A DNA stretch of 64,000 bases from Achromobacter pestifer (GCF_013267355.1 NZ_CP053985.1:3348001-3412000), one strand, 5' to 3'. Numbered from the stretch's first letter, positions 33,710-44,305 are shown. Numbers and translations are program-made. Notes: generated from the letters alone by a model not told the origin.

Positions 33710-35020
33710 TCAGGCCTCGATCCGCTCCACCTTGCCCACCAGCAGGATGTACGACAGCGCGCCCAGCAAGGCCAGCGACGACACGTACACGATGGCCGGC
33801 GCGAAGCTGTCCTTGGTCACCAGGAAGCCGATCACGATGGGCGTGCAGATCGACGACAGATTGCCGACGAAGTTGAACACCCCGCCCGTCAGGCCCAAGA
33901 GACGCACCGGCGCCAGCGTCGACACCAGCGACCAAGTGATCGACGCCAGCCCATTGCCGAAGAACGCCACGGCCAGGAAGAAGATCACCCACGGCGTGGA
34001 GTCGGTGAAATTCGCGCCTATCATCGACGTGGAGATCAAGAGGCCCAGGATGATGGGCAGCTTGCGCGCCAGGCCGACGGTGGCGCCGCGGCGGATCAGG
34101 AAGTCCGACAGCACGCCCGAGCACAGCACGCCGACGAACGCCGCCAGGAACGGCACCGACGCCAGGAAACCGGACTTGATGAAGTCCATGCCGCGGTACT
34201 TGACCAGGTAGGTGGGGAACCAGGTCAGGAAGAACCACAGCGTGGACGTCAGGCAGAACTGGCCCAGGTACACGCCCCACAGCTTGCGCTTGCTCATGAC
34301 CAGGCCCAGGTCGTTCCAGTTGAAGGGGGCCTTCTTTTCCTTGACGTTGCGGTCCAGGTCGACCACGCCACCACCTTGCTGGATCAGCTCGATTTCCGCC
34401 GCATTGGCGCCCTTGAACTGGCGCGGCTCGCGGTAGATCATGAACCACAGCACGCCCCACACGATGCCCAGGAGGCCGGTGCTGACGAACACCATGTGCC
34501 AGCCGTAGTGGTGCTGCAGCCAGGCCAGCACCGGCGTCAGGAACGCCAGGCCGACGAACTGGCCCGACGTATAGAAGCCGATGGCGGTGGCGCGTTCGCG
34601 TTCCGGGAACCAGGTGGTGACGACGCGGTTGTTGATCGGATAGGCGGGCGCTTCCAGCGCACCCACGGCCAGGCGCAGCACGAACAGGATGACGAAGCTG
34701 CCGGCGAAGCCCATGAAGAACGTGGCCGCCGACCACAGGATCAGCGCGGCCGCGTACAGCACGCGCGGCGACACGCGGTCCACCAGCCAGCCGCCGGGGA
34801 TCTGCATGGCGGCGTAGGTCCAGCCGAAGGCCGACAGGATCAGGCCTTCATGCACGGTGTCCAGGCCGAATTCGTCCTTGAGCGCGGGCGCGGCGATGGA
34901 TAGGTTGCTGCGGTCCAGGTAGTTGATGACGACGGTGATGAACAGCATCACCATGATGAGATACCGGCTGCGCGTGGGGCGCTGGGCGCTTTGCAGGCCG
35001 GCGTGGGTGGTGGTGGACAA
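33710..35020 (-). CDS. dgoT: MFS transporter, D-galactonate type (ACS family)
   Basis: A 436-residue major facilitator of the anion:cation symporter family: YLDRSNLSIAAPAL after helix 1, and motif GWTYAAMQIPGGWLVDR typical of sugar-acid carriers. It is the last gene of the dgo operon, so uptake of D-galactonate with protons is the natural assignment, although it is assigned by context. The start is a TTG with AGGAGA six bases upstream. Confidence 0.87.
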   Translation of the reverse strand: MSTTTHAGLQSAQRPTRSRYLIMVMLFITVVINYLDRSNLSIAAPALKDEFGLDTVHEGLILSAFGWTYAAMQIPGGWLVDRVSPRVLYAAALILWSAATFFMGFAGSFVILFVLRLAVGALEAPAYPINNRVVTTWFPERERATAIGFYTSGQFVGLAFLTPVLAWLQHHYGWHMVFVSTGLLGIVWGVLWFMIYREPRQFKGANAAEIELIQQGGGVVDLDRNVKEKKAPFNWNDLGLVMSKRKLWGVYLGQFCLTSTLWFFLTWFPTYLVKYRGMDFIKSGFLASVPFLAAFVGVLCSGVLSDFLIRRGATVGLARKLPIILGLLISTSMIGANFTDSTPWVIFFLAVAFFGNGLASITWSLVSTLAPVRLLGLTGGVFNFVGNLSSICTPIVIGFLVTKDSFAPAIVYVSSLALLGALSYILLVGKVERIEA

Positions 35021-35062
35021 GGGGTGTCTCCTCTTTCTCTTTATCGGCTGACTTTTATCGGC

Positions 35063-36211
35063 TTACCATTCGGCGAAGCTGCCGTCGGCGTGGCGCCAGA
35101 CCGGATTGCGCCAGCGGTGGCCCACGGCGGCGCGTTCCTTCACGTATTCCTCGTTGACCTCGATGCCCAGGCCGGGGCCTTGCGGAATCGCGACCATGCC
35201 GTCCTCGTAGGCGAAGACTTCGCGGTTGCTGACGTAGTCCAGCAGGTCGTTGGCGGCGTTGTAGTGGATGCCCAGGCTTTGTTCCTGGATGAAGGCGTTG
35301 TAGCAACCGGCGTCGATCTGCAGGCAGGTGGCCAGCGCGATCGGGCCCAGCGGGCAGTGCAGCGCCAGCGCCACGTCGTAGGCTTCGGCCATCGCCGCGA
35401 TCTTGCGGGTCTCGGTGATGCCGCCGGCATGCGAGGGATCGGGCTGGATGATGTCCACATAGCCTTCGGACAGCACGCGCTTGAAGTCCCAGCGCGAGAA
35501 CAGGCGTTCGCCCAGCGCGATCGGGGTGGAGGTCAGCGGCGCCAGTTCCTTCAGCGCTTCGTAGTGCTCGCTCAGCACGGGCTCTTCGATGAACATGAGC
35601 TTGAACGGATCCAGCTCCTTCATCAGCACCTTGGCCATGGGCTTGTGCACGCGGCCATGGAAGTCCACGCCTATGCCGACGTTGGGGCCGACCGCGTCGC
35701 GCACGGCGGCCACGTTCTCCAGGCACTTCTCGACCTTGTCGAAGGAATCGATGTATTGCAGCTCTTCGGTGCCGTTCATTTTCACGGCGGTGAAGCCGCG
35801 CTCCACCGCGCTCTTGGCGGCGACGGCGGTGTCGGCGGGGCGGTCGCCGCCGATCCACGAATACACGCGGATGCGGTCGCGCACGTTGCCGCCCAGCAGC
35901 TGCGACACGGGTACGCCCAGGTGCTTGCCCTTGATGTCCCACAGGGCCTGGTCGATGCCGGCCAGCGCGCTCATGTGGATGGCGCCGCCGCGGTAGAAGC
36001 CGCCGCGGTACAGCACGGTCCAATGGTCTTCGATGTTGCGCGGATCCTTGCCGATCAGGTAGTCGGACAGCTCTTCGACGGCAGCGGCGACCGAATGCGC
36101 GCGGCCTTCGACGACGGGCTCGCCCCAGCCGACGATGCCGGCGTCCGTTTCAATCTTCAGGAAGCACCACCGCGGCGGCACGATGTAGGTGGTGAGCTTG
36201 GTGATCTTCAT
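35063..36211 (-). CDS. dgoD: D-galactonate dehydratase
   Basis: A 382-residue enolase-superfamily enzyme, the same length as E. coli DgoD. The metal ligands D183, E209 and E235 and the catalytic histidines H185 and H285 fall at the same positions as reported for the E. coli enzyme. It removes water from D-galactonate to give 2-keto-3-deoxygalactonate, the first step of the De Ley-Doudoroff pathway. Its ATG overlaps the stop of dgoA by four bases. Cytoplasmic, magnesium-dependent. Confidence 0.95.
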   Translation of the reverse strand: MKITKLTTYIVPPRWCFLKIETDAGIVGWGEPVVEGRAHSVAAAVEELSDYLIGKDPRNIEDHWTVLYRGGFYRGGAIHMSALAGIDQALWDIKGKHLGVPVSQLLGGNVRDRIRVYSWIGGDRPADTAVAAKSAVERGFTAVKMNGTEELQYIDSFDKVEKCLENVAAVRDAVGPNVGIGVDFHGRVHKPMAKVLMKELDPFKLMFIEEPVLSEHYEALKELAPLTSTPIALGERLFSRWDFKRVLSEGYVDIIQPDPSHAGGITETRKIAAMAEAYDVALALHCPLGPIALATCLQIDAGCYNAFIQEQSLGIHYNAANDLLDYVSNREVFAYEDGMVAIPQGPGLGIEVNEEYVKERAAVGHRWRNPVWRHADGSFAEW

Positions 36212-36861
36212 GCTTGGGTCTCCTGGGCGGGATAGGCGCGTTGCCAGGCTGCGATGAATGCGCGCGCGTTCTGGCCGACTTGGGCGGCCGACAGGCCGGG
36301 TTTGTACAAGGCGGAGCCCAGGCCGAAGCCGCTGGCGCCCGCCTGGGCGTAAATCGCGATGTTGTCGGGCGTGATGCCGCCCACGGGCGCCAGCGCGATC
36401 GGCGGGCGCAGCACGGCGCGCCAGGCCTTCAGCACGGCCGGGCCGAGCTGCTCGGCCGGGAACATCTTCAGCACATCGGCGCCGGCCGCCAGGGCTGCGA
36501 ACGCTTCGGTGGGCGTGGCCACGCCGGGGCAGGAGGCCATGCCCAGTTGCTTGGTCCGGCGGATCACGGCGGCGTCGCTGTGCGGCATGACGATCAGTTC
36601 GCCGCCGGCCTGCTGCACGCGGGCGCAGTCCTCGGGATCCAGCACGGTGCCCGCGCCGATCAGGCAGTCGGTGGGCAGCGCCGCGCGCATGGCGCGGATG
36701 CTTTCCAACGGATCGGGCGAATTCAGCGGCACTTCGATCAGGCGAAAGCCCGCGGCATAGAGTTCCTGCCCTATGGCTTCGGCCTCGGCGGGCTCGATGC
36801 CGCGCAGGATGGCGATCAGGCCGCAGTGGGCCATGGCGGTTTGCAGACCGGGATGGTTCAT
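36208..36861 (-). CDS. dgoA: 2-dehydro-3-deoxy-6-phosphogalactonate aldolase
   Basis: A 217-residue class I aldolase of the KDPG/KDPGal family. K132 in [10 protein letters not shown] is the Schiff-base lysine, [10 protein letters not shown] (112-121) precedes it, and GGITPDN near residue 158 binds phosphate. It cleaves 2-dehydro-3-deoxy-6-phosphogalactonate to pyruvate and glyceraldehyde 3-phosphate, the last pathway step. It overlaps dgoD by four bases and lies nine bases after dgoK, so all three are one operon. Confidence 0.94.
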   Translation of the reverse strand: MNHPGLQTAMAHCGLIAILRGIEPAEAEAIGQELYAAGFRLIEVPLNSPDPLESIRAMRAALPTDCLIGAGTVLDPEDCARVQQAGGELIVMPHSDAAVIRRTKQLGMASCPGVATPTEAFAALAAGADVLKMFPAEQLGPAVLKAWRAVLRPPIALAPVGGITPDNIAIYAQAGASGFGLGSALYKPGLSAAQVGQNARAFIAAWQRAYPAQETQA

Positions 36862-36870
36862 GTTCGGTTC

Positions 36871-37872
36871 CTATTCCGTGGGGGGCGAGGCGACCAGCCC
36901 GGCGCAGACGGCCAGGTGCCACAGGCCGCGCTCGGTGGCGTTCTGCGCCTCTTCGGGCGTGCCCAAGCCGTAATGCTGCATGGCCTGGATATAGCGGCGG
37001 CATAGCGCGGGATCGCCGCAAAGCACGATGCGGGGCAGTTCGCCCTGCTGTTGCAACATGTCGGCCAGCGCCGCGATTTCGTGGCCGATGAGCAGGCCAG
37101 ACAGATAGTCGGCTTGCGATTCGGGCGCCAGTTCGCCGGTCAAGCCGAGCGCGCGCGTGCTGAAGATGGTGGACAGCACGCCCGCGCGGCCGGCGGGCGC
37201 TCCGGCGACCTTCAGGCCGCGCTCGAAGGCGGCCATGTCGGCGCTGGCGGCGTCGGCCATGGTCCGGCCCAGGATGGTGTGGCCGCGCAGCGCGGCATAG
37301 ACCTCGCCGGTCATGAAGGTGTCGAAGTGGGTGACGCGGCCGCGGCGGGCGCTGACCCATTTCGAGTGGGTGCCGGGCAGGCCGATCAGGACGCTGTCCG
37401 CGCTGCGCGTCGCCGGGTCCGCCATCACGCCGACGACCTGGGTCTCTTCGCCGCGTATGACGTTGGGCAGGCCATGGCGCTGGATCAGGCCGGGCACGAT
37501 ATGCAGGGAAGGACCGCCATCGCGTCGGACCTCGGTCAGCAGCGTGCCGATGCGTTGCAGGTCGACGGGCACGTCCAGGTAGGCGGCTTCCTTCCAGCCC
37601 TGGGCGCTGCCGACCATGCCGCAGGCGATCACCGGCAGGGAAGGCTCGGCGCGCAGCCAATCGCCGCAGGCCTGTTCGAAGGCCAGTTCGAAGCCCGACA
37701 GGGCGGTGGTGGCGGCGCCGTCCTGCAACGGCTGGGGCAGGCGCATGATGCCCCAGGGCAGATGGCGCGTATCCAGCGTGCGGCCGGCGGCATCCAGGCG
37801 GTAGGCGCGCAGCGAGGAGGTGCCCCAATCCAGCGCGATGAGCGCCGCGCGGGCGGGAGATCCGGTAGTCAT
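36871..37872 (-). CDS. dgoK: 2-dehydro-3-deoxygalactonokinase
   Basis: A 333-residue DgoK kinase of the sugar-kinase (ASKHA) fold. [15 protein letters not shown] near the N-terminus is the phosphate-1 loop, and [12 protein letters not shown] is the family's second motif. It phosphorylates 2-keto-3-deoxygalactonate on O6 using ATP. It is about 40 residues longer than E. coli DgoK. The ATG at 37872 is chosen; an upstream TTG at 37899 would add nine residues and its Shine-Dalgarno support is no better. First gene of the operon. Confidence 0.93.
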   Translation of the reverse strand: MTTGSPARAALIALDWGTSSLRAYRLDAAGRTLDTRHLPWGIMRLPQPLQDGAATTALSGFELAFEQACGDWLRAEPSLPVIACGMVGSAQGWKEAAYLDVPVDLQRIGTLLTEVRRDGGPSLHIVPGLIQRHGLPNVIRGEETQVVGVMADPATRSADSVLIGLPGTHSKWVSARRGRVTHFDTFMTGEVYAALRGHTILGRTMADAASADMAAFERGLKVAGAPAGRAGVLSTIFSTRALGLTGELAPESQADYLSGLLIGHEIAALADMLQQQGELPRIVLCGDPALCRRYIQAMQHYGLGTPEEAQNATERGLWHLAVCAGLVASPPTE

Positions 37873-38206
37873 CAGAAGCTGTCTCGTTTCTGGCCGCAAA
37901 CCGGGTTGCCTCCGCGCGGTGAGGCTGGCGCGGCGGTAGGGTTCTGCGGACCTTGTTGTTTCAGGCCCGCCGGACGTTGGTGAGCGTGCGGCGGGCGATG
38001 GGAAAAATTCTAGATCAGTGCTTGAAAAATCTCAAAATATAGAATTAAATCCCACATACAGGGAATAAATGGTGAGGTAGCACTATTTCTCCATCCCGCG
38101 CGTCCTCCGGGGGAATCGTTCGGAAAACGCGCCTTTTCCCCGCATCCCGCCGCGATCGCGGCGGTTATGCTTGCACTCGTTCTCTTTGTTGCCCGGCTCC
38201 GCTTTC
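37873..38206. promoter_or_regulatory. dgo operon / IclR divergent regulatory region
   Basis: A 334-base intergenic region without a gene. The 38000-38070 stretch is AT-rich and contains the dgo promoter. AATTCTA at 38006 and TAGAATT at 38040 form an inverted repeat 27 bases apart that spans the promoter, a plausible IclR operator. Confidence 0.5.
38007..38035 (-). promoter_or_regulatory. sigma-70 promoter of the dgo operon
   Basis: On the minus strand: TTGAGA (-35, 38030-38035), exactly 17 bases, TAGAAT (-10, 38007-38012). It lies about 135 bases before the dgoK start. Confidence 0.7.
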
Positions 38207-39025
38207 ATGACCTCTACGCAGAATCCCGACCGTACGCCCACCCTGGATCCCGATGCCGCCGCGCCCGCGGGCACGCAGACGCTGATGCGCGGCCTGGCGG
38301 TGGTGCAGGCCGTGTCCGGCGGCGCGCGCGACTTGAAGGAAATCTGCGCTCGCATCGGCGTGGCGCGCAGCACCACGCACCGTCTGGCCAGCTGCCTGGT
38401 GCAGGAACGCTATCTGCGGTCCCTGCCCGGCGTGGGCTATGTGCTGGGGCCGAAGCTGATCGAACTGGGCTTCCAGGCGCGTGAGGCCTTTCCCATGGCG
38501 ACGCTGGCTCGCCCCTACCTGGACAGCCTGGCGGAGCAGACGGGCGATACCATCCATCTCGCCGTGCGCGACAACGACGAGGTCCTTTACCTGGAAAAGA
38601 TTCCCGGCAAGAAGGGGCTGGAAATGCGTTCGCGCGTCGGGCACCGCATGCCGCTGGCGGCCACTGGCGTGGGCAAGGCGCTGCTGCTGGATACCGAAGA
38701 ACCGCAATGGAAGGCGCTGTACCGCGTCGGCGCGCCGGTATCGTCGCGCGCGCCCGGCGGCAGCCAGACCTGGGAAGCTTTCCGCGACCGCATGCGCGAC
38801 TATGCCGCCAAGGGGTATGCGTTCGACCTTGAAGACAACGAACCGTCGATCCGCTGCGTGGCGGCGCCGGTGCGCGACGCTTCCAGCGGCATCGTCGCCG
38901 CGATCAGCGTGTCCAGCACGGTGCCCTACATGTCGCTGGAGCGCATGCGCGACATGGTTGTCGTCGTGCAGGGCGTCGCTGCGGGTATTTCAGCCGAACT
39001 CGGCTGGAAGGTGGACCGCGGCTGA
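38207..39025 (+). CDS. IclR-family regulator of the dgo operon
   Basis: A 272-residue IclR-type protein: winged helix (DLKEICARIGVARSTTHRLASCL near residues 43-65), then the effector domain with EKIPGKKGLEMRSRVGHRMPL. The divergent placement next to dgoKAD implies it controls galactonate catabolism. This differs from E. coli, where the regulator DgoR belongs to the GntR/FadR family. The ATG at 38207 is preferred to a TTG 12 codons upstream; neither has a strong ribosome-binding site. Confidence 0.9.
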   Translation: MTSTQNPDRTPTLDPDAAAPAGTQTLMRGLAVVQAVSGGARDLKEICARIGVARSTTHRLASCLVQERYLRSLPGVGYVLGPKLIELGFQAREAFPMATLARPYLDSLAEQTGDTIHLAVRDNDEVLYLEKIPGKKGLEMRSRVGHRMPLAATGVGKALLLDTEEPQWKALYRVGAPVSSRAPGGSQTWEAFRDRMRDYAAKGYAFDLEDNEPSIRCVAAPVRDASSGIVAAISVSSTVPYMSLERMRDMVVVVQGVAAGISAELGWKVDRG

Positions 39026-39048
39026 GGCCGCGGCCCTGCGTCTGGGCC

Positions 39049-39669
39049 TTATTCCAGCGGCAGCGTCAGCACGCCCTGCGGGGCCGGACGCATCATGACG
39101 CGGCGGTACCAGGCCGACAGCGCTGGCGTCTCGGGACGCTCGATCGGCAGGGCCAGCCAGCGGTGGGCAGAGCAGACCAGGGCGATGTCGGCCATGGTCA
39201 GGTGGCGGCCGACAATGAACTCGCGGCCTTGCAAGGCCCGATCCAGGATCAGGGCGCGCGCATTTGAACGCTTGACCGAGTTTTCGATGGCGGCGCGGTC
39301 GCGCTTGTCCTCGGGCGTGCGGATCAGGCCCAGGAACGCGGGGCCCATGACGCCTTGCCATTCGGTGGCCTGCCAGTCCATCCAACGGTCTGCGTCCGCG
39401 CGCATGCAGACGTCTTCCGGCCACAGGCTGCCCGCGCCGTAGCGCGCGGCCAGATAGCGCACGATGGCGTTCGATTCCCACAGCACGAAGCCGCCGTCGT
39501 CGATGAGGGGCACGGTGCGGTTGGGATTGAGCTTGGCGAATTCGGGCGTGTCGACCACGCCGAACGGGCCGCCCGCCTGCGTGAAGGAGTGCGGCAGGGC
39601 CAGCTCGCGCACAGCCAGCATGACTTTCTGAACATTGACGGACGTCAGGCGTCCCCAGATCTTCAACAT
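39049..39669 (-). CDS. glutathione S-transferase family protein
   Basis: A 206-residue GST. The thioredoxin-like N-terminal domain (residues 1-80) begins KIWGRLTSVNVQKVMLAVREL, with S8 or N10 at the catalytic position, and VPLIDDGGFVLWESNAIVRYLA is the glutathione-binding cis-proline/SNAI motif. The C-terminal helical domain carries the GRHLTMADIALVC N-capping motif. It conjugates or isomerises small electrophiles with glutathione. It is the last of four genes on this strand after ampD (17-base gap). Confidence 0.92.
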   Translation of the reverse strand: MLKIWGRLTSVNVQKVMLAVRELALPHSFTQAGGPFGVVDTPEFAKLNPNRTVPLIDDGGFVLWESNAIVRYLAARYGAGSLWPEDVCMRADADRWMDWQATEWQGVMGPAFLGLIRTPEDKRDRAAIENSVKRSNARALILDRALQGREFIVGRHLTMADIALVCSAHRWLALPIERPETPALSAWYRRVMMRPAPQGVLTLPLE

Positions 39670-39686
39670 GACCAGTCCTTGTAGTG

Positions 39687-40265
39687 TCAGACGGGCGGCA
39701 ACTGCCGCCGGGCAAAGCCGCTGTCGCGCGCAAAGCGCGTCCAGTTGAAAGCGGGCCCTGGGTCGGTCTTGCGCCCAGGGGCGATGTGTTCGTGGCCCCA
39801 GGCGGCCGCCAGCGGATAGCGTGCGCGCAGGGCCGGCGTCAGCTTGCGCAGCGCCAGGTACTGTTCGTCGTCATAGGGCAGGGTATCCGTGCCTTCAAGC
39901 TCTATGCCGATGGAGAAGTCATTGCAGCGTTCACGGCCCGCAAAGCGCGAGACGCCCGCATGCCAGGCGCGCTCGTCGGTGGCAACGAACTGGATGATGC
40001 TGCCATCGCGGCGGATGAAGAAATGCGCCGACACACGCAGGCCGCGCAGCCGTTCCAGCCAGGGATGCGAACCGTAGTCCAGCGTATTCAGGAACAGTCC
40101 GGCGACTTCAGGGCCGCCGAATTGCCCCGGCGGCAGGCTGATGTTATGCAGCACCAGCAGCGACACCTGCGCGCCGGCGGGGCGCACGTCGCAGTTGGGG
40201 GAGGGCATGAGCGAAACACCCGGGGCCGGCGCCAGCCAGCCATGACGATCCAGAAGCAAGGCCAT
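39687..40265 (-). CDS. ampD: 1,6-anhydro-N-acetylmuramyl-L-alanine amidase AmpD
   Basis: A 192-residue zinc amidase of the amidase_2 family. Zinc ligands H40 (LHNISLPPG), H158 and D168 (GHEHIAPGRKTDPGPAF) line up with H34, H154 and D164 of Citrobacter AmpD, and the acid-base Glu lies near 122. It removes the stem peptide from anhydro-muropeptides in the cytoplasm during wall recycling, and its loss derepresses ampC in species that have it. Length and lack of a signal peptide match the family. Confidence 0.96.
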   Translation of the reverse strand: MALLLDRHGWLAPAPGVSLMPSPNCDVRPAGAQVSLLVLHNISLPPGQFGGPEVAGLFLNTLDYGSHPWLERLRGLRVSAHFFIRRDGSIIQFVATDERAWHAGVSRFAGRERCNDFSIGIELEGTDTLPYDDEQYLALRKLTPALRARYPLAAAWGHEHIAPGRKTDPGPAFNWTRFARDSGFARRQLPPV

Positions 40266-40337
40266 GGGAAGAGAGCATGCGTGTGGTTTCCAACACGCAT
40301 TATGCCGTGCCGGGCGGCAAGCCTCTAATCGGGCGGA

Positions 40338-40601
40338 TCAGTGCCGGGCGGGGCCCAGGCGCGCGTGTTCCGCGCTGCACCAGGTCTGGCCGTTCTGCTG
40401 CAAGGCTTCGGAGCGGGGCAGATGGATGCCGCAGTGGGCGCAACGCACCATGGATTCCGGCGGTTTGGATCCGCGGGCATCGGTCTTGGCCTTTTTCGCG
40501 CCCTGCTGGCCGGCTTGCCGCGCCGCCGCCATGCGGCCGGCCAGACGGGCCACGAACAGCACCAGGATGATAAGAACAATCCAGAACAGCAACTTGCCCA
40601 C
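40338..40601 (-). CDS. small zinc-ribbon-like membrane protein (PP0621 family)
   Basis: An 87-residue protein with one N-terminal membrane helix (residues 4-20), a basic linker (KKAKTDARG), and a C-terminal treble of C54-x2-C57, H60, C75 and H79 that should bind one zinc. The pattern matches the conserved but uncharacterised PP0621 family of beta- and gamma-proteobacteria, commonly encoded beside ccsA-like genes. Its start lies one base after the ccsA-like stop, so the two are co-translated. Confidence 0.85.
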   Translation of the reverse strand: MGKLLFWIVLIILVLFVARLAGRMAAARQAGQQGAKKAKTDARGSKPPESMVRCAHCGIHLPRSEALQQNGQTWCSAEHARLGPARH

Positions 40602-40602
40602 T

Positions 40603-41445
40603 TCAACCTCGATGCAGAATCATTTCCAGCACGAACCGGCTGCCGGTATAGGCCAGAATCAGGAACCCGAAACCCGTCAATGTCCAGCGCAGGGCGACAC
40701 GGCCGCGCCAGCCCCAGATGTGACGGCCCGCCAGCAGCACCCCGAAAGTCAGCCACGACAGCAACGTGAACACAGTCTTGTGGTCGAACGGCAGGATCTT
40801 GCCAGTCAGCTTCATGGACGCCACCGAACCCGTGCCCACGGCCAGGGTCAGCACGATGAAGCCGATCCAGATGATGCGGAACAGCAGTTGTTCCTGCACC
40901 AGCAGCGGCGGCTGGGAATCCAGCACCCGGCCAATGATGCTGCGTTCGGCGGGAGCTTCCAGCGGGCGATGCAGGTGGCGGTCCAGCAGCGCCATCATCA
41001 TGGCGTGCAACGCGGCGATGGTGATCAGGCCATAGGCCGCCAGGGCGATCAGCAGGTGGACGCGCAGCCAGGTGTCATTGGCGTGGGGCACGAACTGCCC
41101 CTGCGGGAAGAGCGCGGCCAGGCCGCTGGCGATGGTGGCGGCGGGCAACAGCAGCAATTGCAGGCCATCGATGCGCACCAGCAGGCTTTCCAGCCAGAAC
41201 ACCACCATGCCCAGCCAGATGGCCGCGGACAGGGCCAGCGCCCACCCGATGAACAGATGCTGGGCCCCCAGCATCGATTGTTGCAGCCCGATTCCATGGA
41301 GAACCAGGGCACCCAGCAGGCACAGGCGGGCGATTTTGCCGGTCTGTTCCACGCCGCCGCCGCGGGCCAGGCGGATCCAAAGCGACCCTCCCAGCACTGC
41401 GTACGCCAAGGCAGCCGCCGTGTGAAATACAATGCCTAGTGACAT
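40603..41445 (-). CDS. CcsA-like cytochrome c assembly family membrane protein
   Basis: A 280-residue polytopic membrane protein with eight helices. Features of the CcsA/HemX/YpjD group are present, including the conserved histidine in a helix near LHAMMMALLD and a tryptophan-rich segment (HIWGWRG) near the C-terminus. Such proteins are implicated in heme handling or cytochrome c maturation, although this standalone branch next to ffh is not characterised. The start is the ATG at 41445 before the first helix. It diverges from ffh. Confidence 0.87.
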   Translation of the reverse strand: MSLGIVFHTAAALAYAVLGGSLWIRLARGGGVEQTGKIARLCLLGALVLHGIGLQQSMLGAQHLFIGWALALSAAIWLGMVVFWLESLLVRIDGLQLLLLPAATIASGLAALFPQGQFVPHANDTWLRVHLLIALAAYGLITIAALHAMMMALLDRHLHRPLEAPAERSIIGRVLDSQPPLLVQEQLLFRIIWIGFIVLTLAVGTGSVASMKLTGKILPFDHKTVFTLLSWLTFGVLLAGRHIWGWRGRVALRWTLTGFGFLILAYTGSRFVLEMILHRG

Positions 41446-41551
41446 AGAAACCGTTGTCTGGATGGGGCCTTGGGGCGCATGCCGCCCGAAAGCGCAGAAT
41501 CCGCGCCTGCGGCCACCGTTCAATCAACTAGTTTAAGCGGAAACGCCTCTC

Positions 41552-42958
<1,407 letters not shown>

Positions 42959-43061
42959 TGCCCCCACACGGCGCGCGTATCGCGTGCGCTTCCTGCCTCC
43001 AAGGGGGCGCTTCTTCCCAGGGACGGTCCCGCGGAAAAAAGCCCTTCTTGTGCAGGACTGG

Positions 43062-43085
43062 AATGCCCCTGTTGGGGCATTTTTC
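43062..43085 (+). terminator. terminator of ffh
   Basis: An eight-base stem AATGCCCC with GGGGCATT, loop TGTT, followed by a T run, about 100 bases after the ffh stop. Confidence 0.85.
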
Positions 43086-43099
43086 ATTGGAGAGGCGGG

Positions 43100-43129
43100 A
43101 AAAAAATGGCCAGACATTGCGTCTGGCCA
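43100..43129 (-). terminator. terminator of the LysM/BON gene
   Basis: On the minus strand a perfect nine-base stem TGGCCAGAC with GTCTGGCCA around a five-base loop is followed by seven Ts. It serves the minus-strand gene at 43218-43664 and lies next to the ffh terminator. Confidence 0.9.
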
Positions 43130-43217
43130 AGTGATCGCGGCTAGCAGGGGGCGCCTGCCGCGATGCAAGCCGGAAAGCGCATGGGTGCCTTCCGGCCTGT
43201 CCGATGTCCGCCGGTGA

Positions 43218-43664
43218 TCAGGACAGGGGCGGGATGCGCAGCACCTGGCCCGGGTAGATCTTGTCGGGGCTGGTCAGCATGGGCTTGTTGGCTTCGAAGA
43301 TCAGGTTGTTCTTCGCGCCTTGACCCTTGCCGTATTGCGCTTCGGCAATCTTCCACAGGTTGTCGCCCTTCTGCACCGTGTACATCTTGGCTTCCGGGGT
43401 GGCCTGCTTCACCTTCAGTTGGTTGTCCACCTGGGCCACGCCCACGGTGTTGCCCAGCGCCAGAGTGATCTTCTCCGCCGCTTCCGTGCTGAGGGCCTCG
43501 CCCGCCACCGTGACCTTGTCGCCGTCGACCGAGATCTGCAGGCCGTCGGCATTCAGGCCGTGCTTATCCAGCTCTTTCTTCAATTCGTCCGCCGTCGCGG
43601 CCTTGGCCTCGCTGGCGCCGAAGAGCTTTTCTCCAACGTCCTTGATGAAATTGAGCAGACCCAT
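43218..43664 (-). CDS. lysM: LysM/BON-domain protein (Kbp/YgaU-like)
   Basis: A 148-residue protein with an N-terminal BON-type domain (residues about 23-88) and a C-terminal LysM domain (about 94-145, YTVQKGDNLWKIAEAQYG...). Length and domain order match E. coli YgaU/Kbp (149 residues), a potassium-binding protein. It has no signal peptide and would be cytoplasmic, as Kbp is. The ATG at 43664 has AAAGGA. It follows the small glycine-rich protein on the same strand with 43 bases between. Confidence 0.9.
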   Translation of the reverse strand: MGLLNFIKDVGEKLFGASEAKAATADELKKELDKHGLNADGLQISVDGDKVTVAGEALSTEAAEKITLALGNTVGVAQVDNQLKVKQATPEAKMYTVQKGDNLWKIAEAQYGKGQGAKNNLIFEANKPMLTSPDKIYPGQVLRIPPLS

Positions 43665-43707
43665 AGTGTTTCCTTTATCTATGTTGCGGTGAGAAAACAA
43701 AGTGCCA

Positions 43708-44025
43708 TCAGGGCTTTTGGCCCATGAACATCTTGCGCACGACGCCTGCGATCAAGGTCAGCACGGCGCCGCCGACGCCGCCGCCCACCACGCTGCTGAC
43801 TATCGCTGAAAGATCCATGCCGGTATTGCTTGCCGCCGCCGCGCTGGCTCCCGCGGTGATCATCGGGGCCAGCCAGGAACCGCCTGCAAGGCCGCCGATG
43901 GCGCCGGCGATGGTATTGCCCAACGGACCCAGGTTGAACTGCTGGAGCATCTTTCCCAGGCCATTGCCTCCGGCTGCGCCGGCGACAAGCTGGATGATCA
44001 GGTTGATGATGACCGCGGTGTTCAT
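43708..44025 (-). CDS. small glycine-rich membrane protein
   Basis: A 105-residue protein without a recognised family. Two hydrophobic segments (residues about 3-20 and 78-100) surround glycine-rich stretches (GGNGLGKM, IAGAIGGLAGG, VVGGGVGGAVL) spaced as in glycine-zipper membrane proteins that oligomerise. A GAGGAGG Shine-Dalgarno site precedes the ATG at 44025. It lies 43 bases before the Kbp-like gene and probably shares a transcript with it. Both could be stress-related, but this is inference. Confidence 0.75.
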   Translation of the reverse strand: MNTAVIINLIIQLVAGAAGGNGLGKMLQQFNLGPLGNTIAGAIGGLAGGSWLAPMITAGASAAAASNTGMDLSAIVSSVVGGGVGGAVLTLIAGVVRKMFMGQKP

Positions 44026-44248
44026 GATGCCTCCTCTGCCCCACGGGGCGATGTGCAACGCTAGAACAACAGCAAGACAAGAGTAAGAAACCAGCAGGAA
44101 CGATTATGACTCGCACATTCCCCGCGCGACGAGGGGTTAACGTGTAACAGGTTGCTAGCCTGCCGGCAGACTACGCAAGAATGCTGGTCAGTTTGCAGGG
44201 AATGCACCGCGCTGGGCCTAAACCGCATCCGGCGCGCGGCTACATGCG
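44026..44248. other. intergenic region without a gene
   Basis: A gene-free stretch between the terminator hairpin at 44249 and the small membrane protein gene. It contains a minus-strand CATAAT box near 44104 that could be the -10 of that gene, but no convincing -35. No repeat or RNA gene was recognised. Confidence 0.4.
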
Positions 44249-44277
44249 ACAAGGGCCGCTATCGCAGCGGCCCTTGT
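44249..44277 (-). terminator. hairpin after thiS
   Basis: A perfect 12-base stem ACAAGGGCCGCT with its complement around ATCGC. It lies 28 bases beyond the thiS stop. The T run is short, so it may act weakly or at RNA level. Confidence 0.5.
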
Positions 44278-44305
44278 CTTTACAGCTTTCAGTGCGGCGC
44301 GGGCT

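Noticed and set aside
32274..34736. An 820-codon minus-strand frame over the two MFS genes
   Set aside because: It is antisense to one MFS gene and out of frame with the other. Both MFS genes have clear transporter sequence.
35063..37828. A 921-codon minus-strand open frame spanning dgoD and the two genes before it
   Set aside because: Only the dgoD part (to 36211) resembles protein. The rest is the wrong frame of dgoA and dgoK, which themselves have full family motifs.
40277..40300. A terminator for the PP0621-like gene at the ampD leader hairpin
   Set aside because: There is no T run after the stem on the minus strand, and ampD begins only 12 bases on, so a leader structure is likelier.
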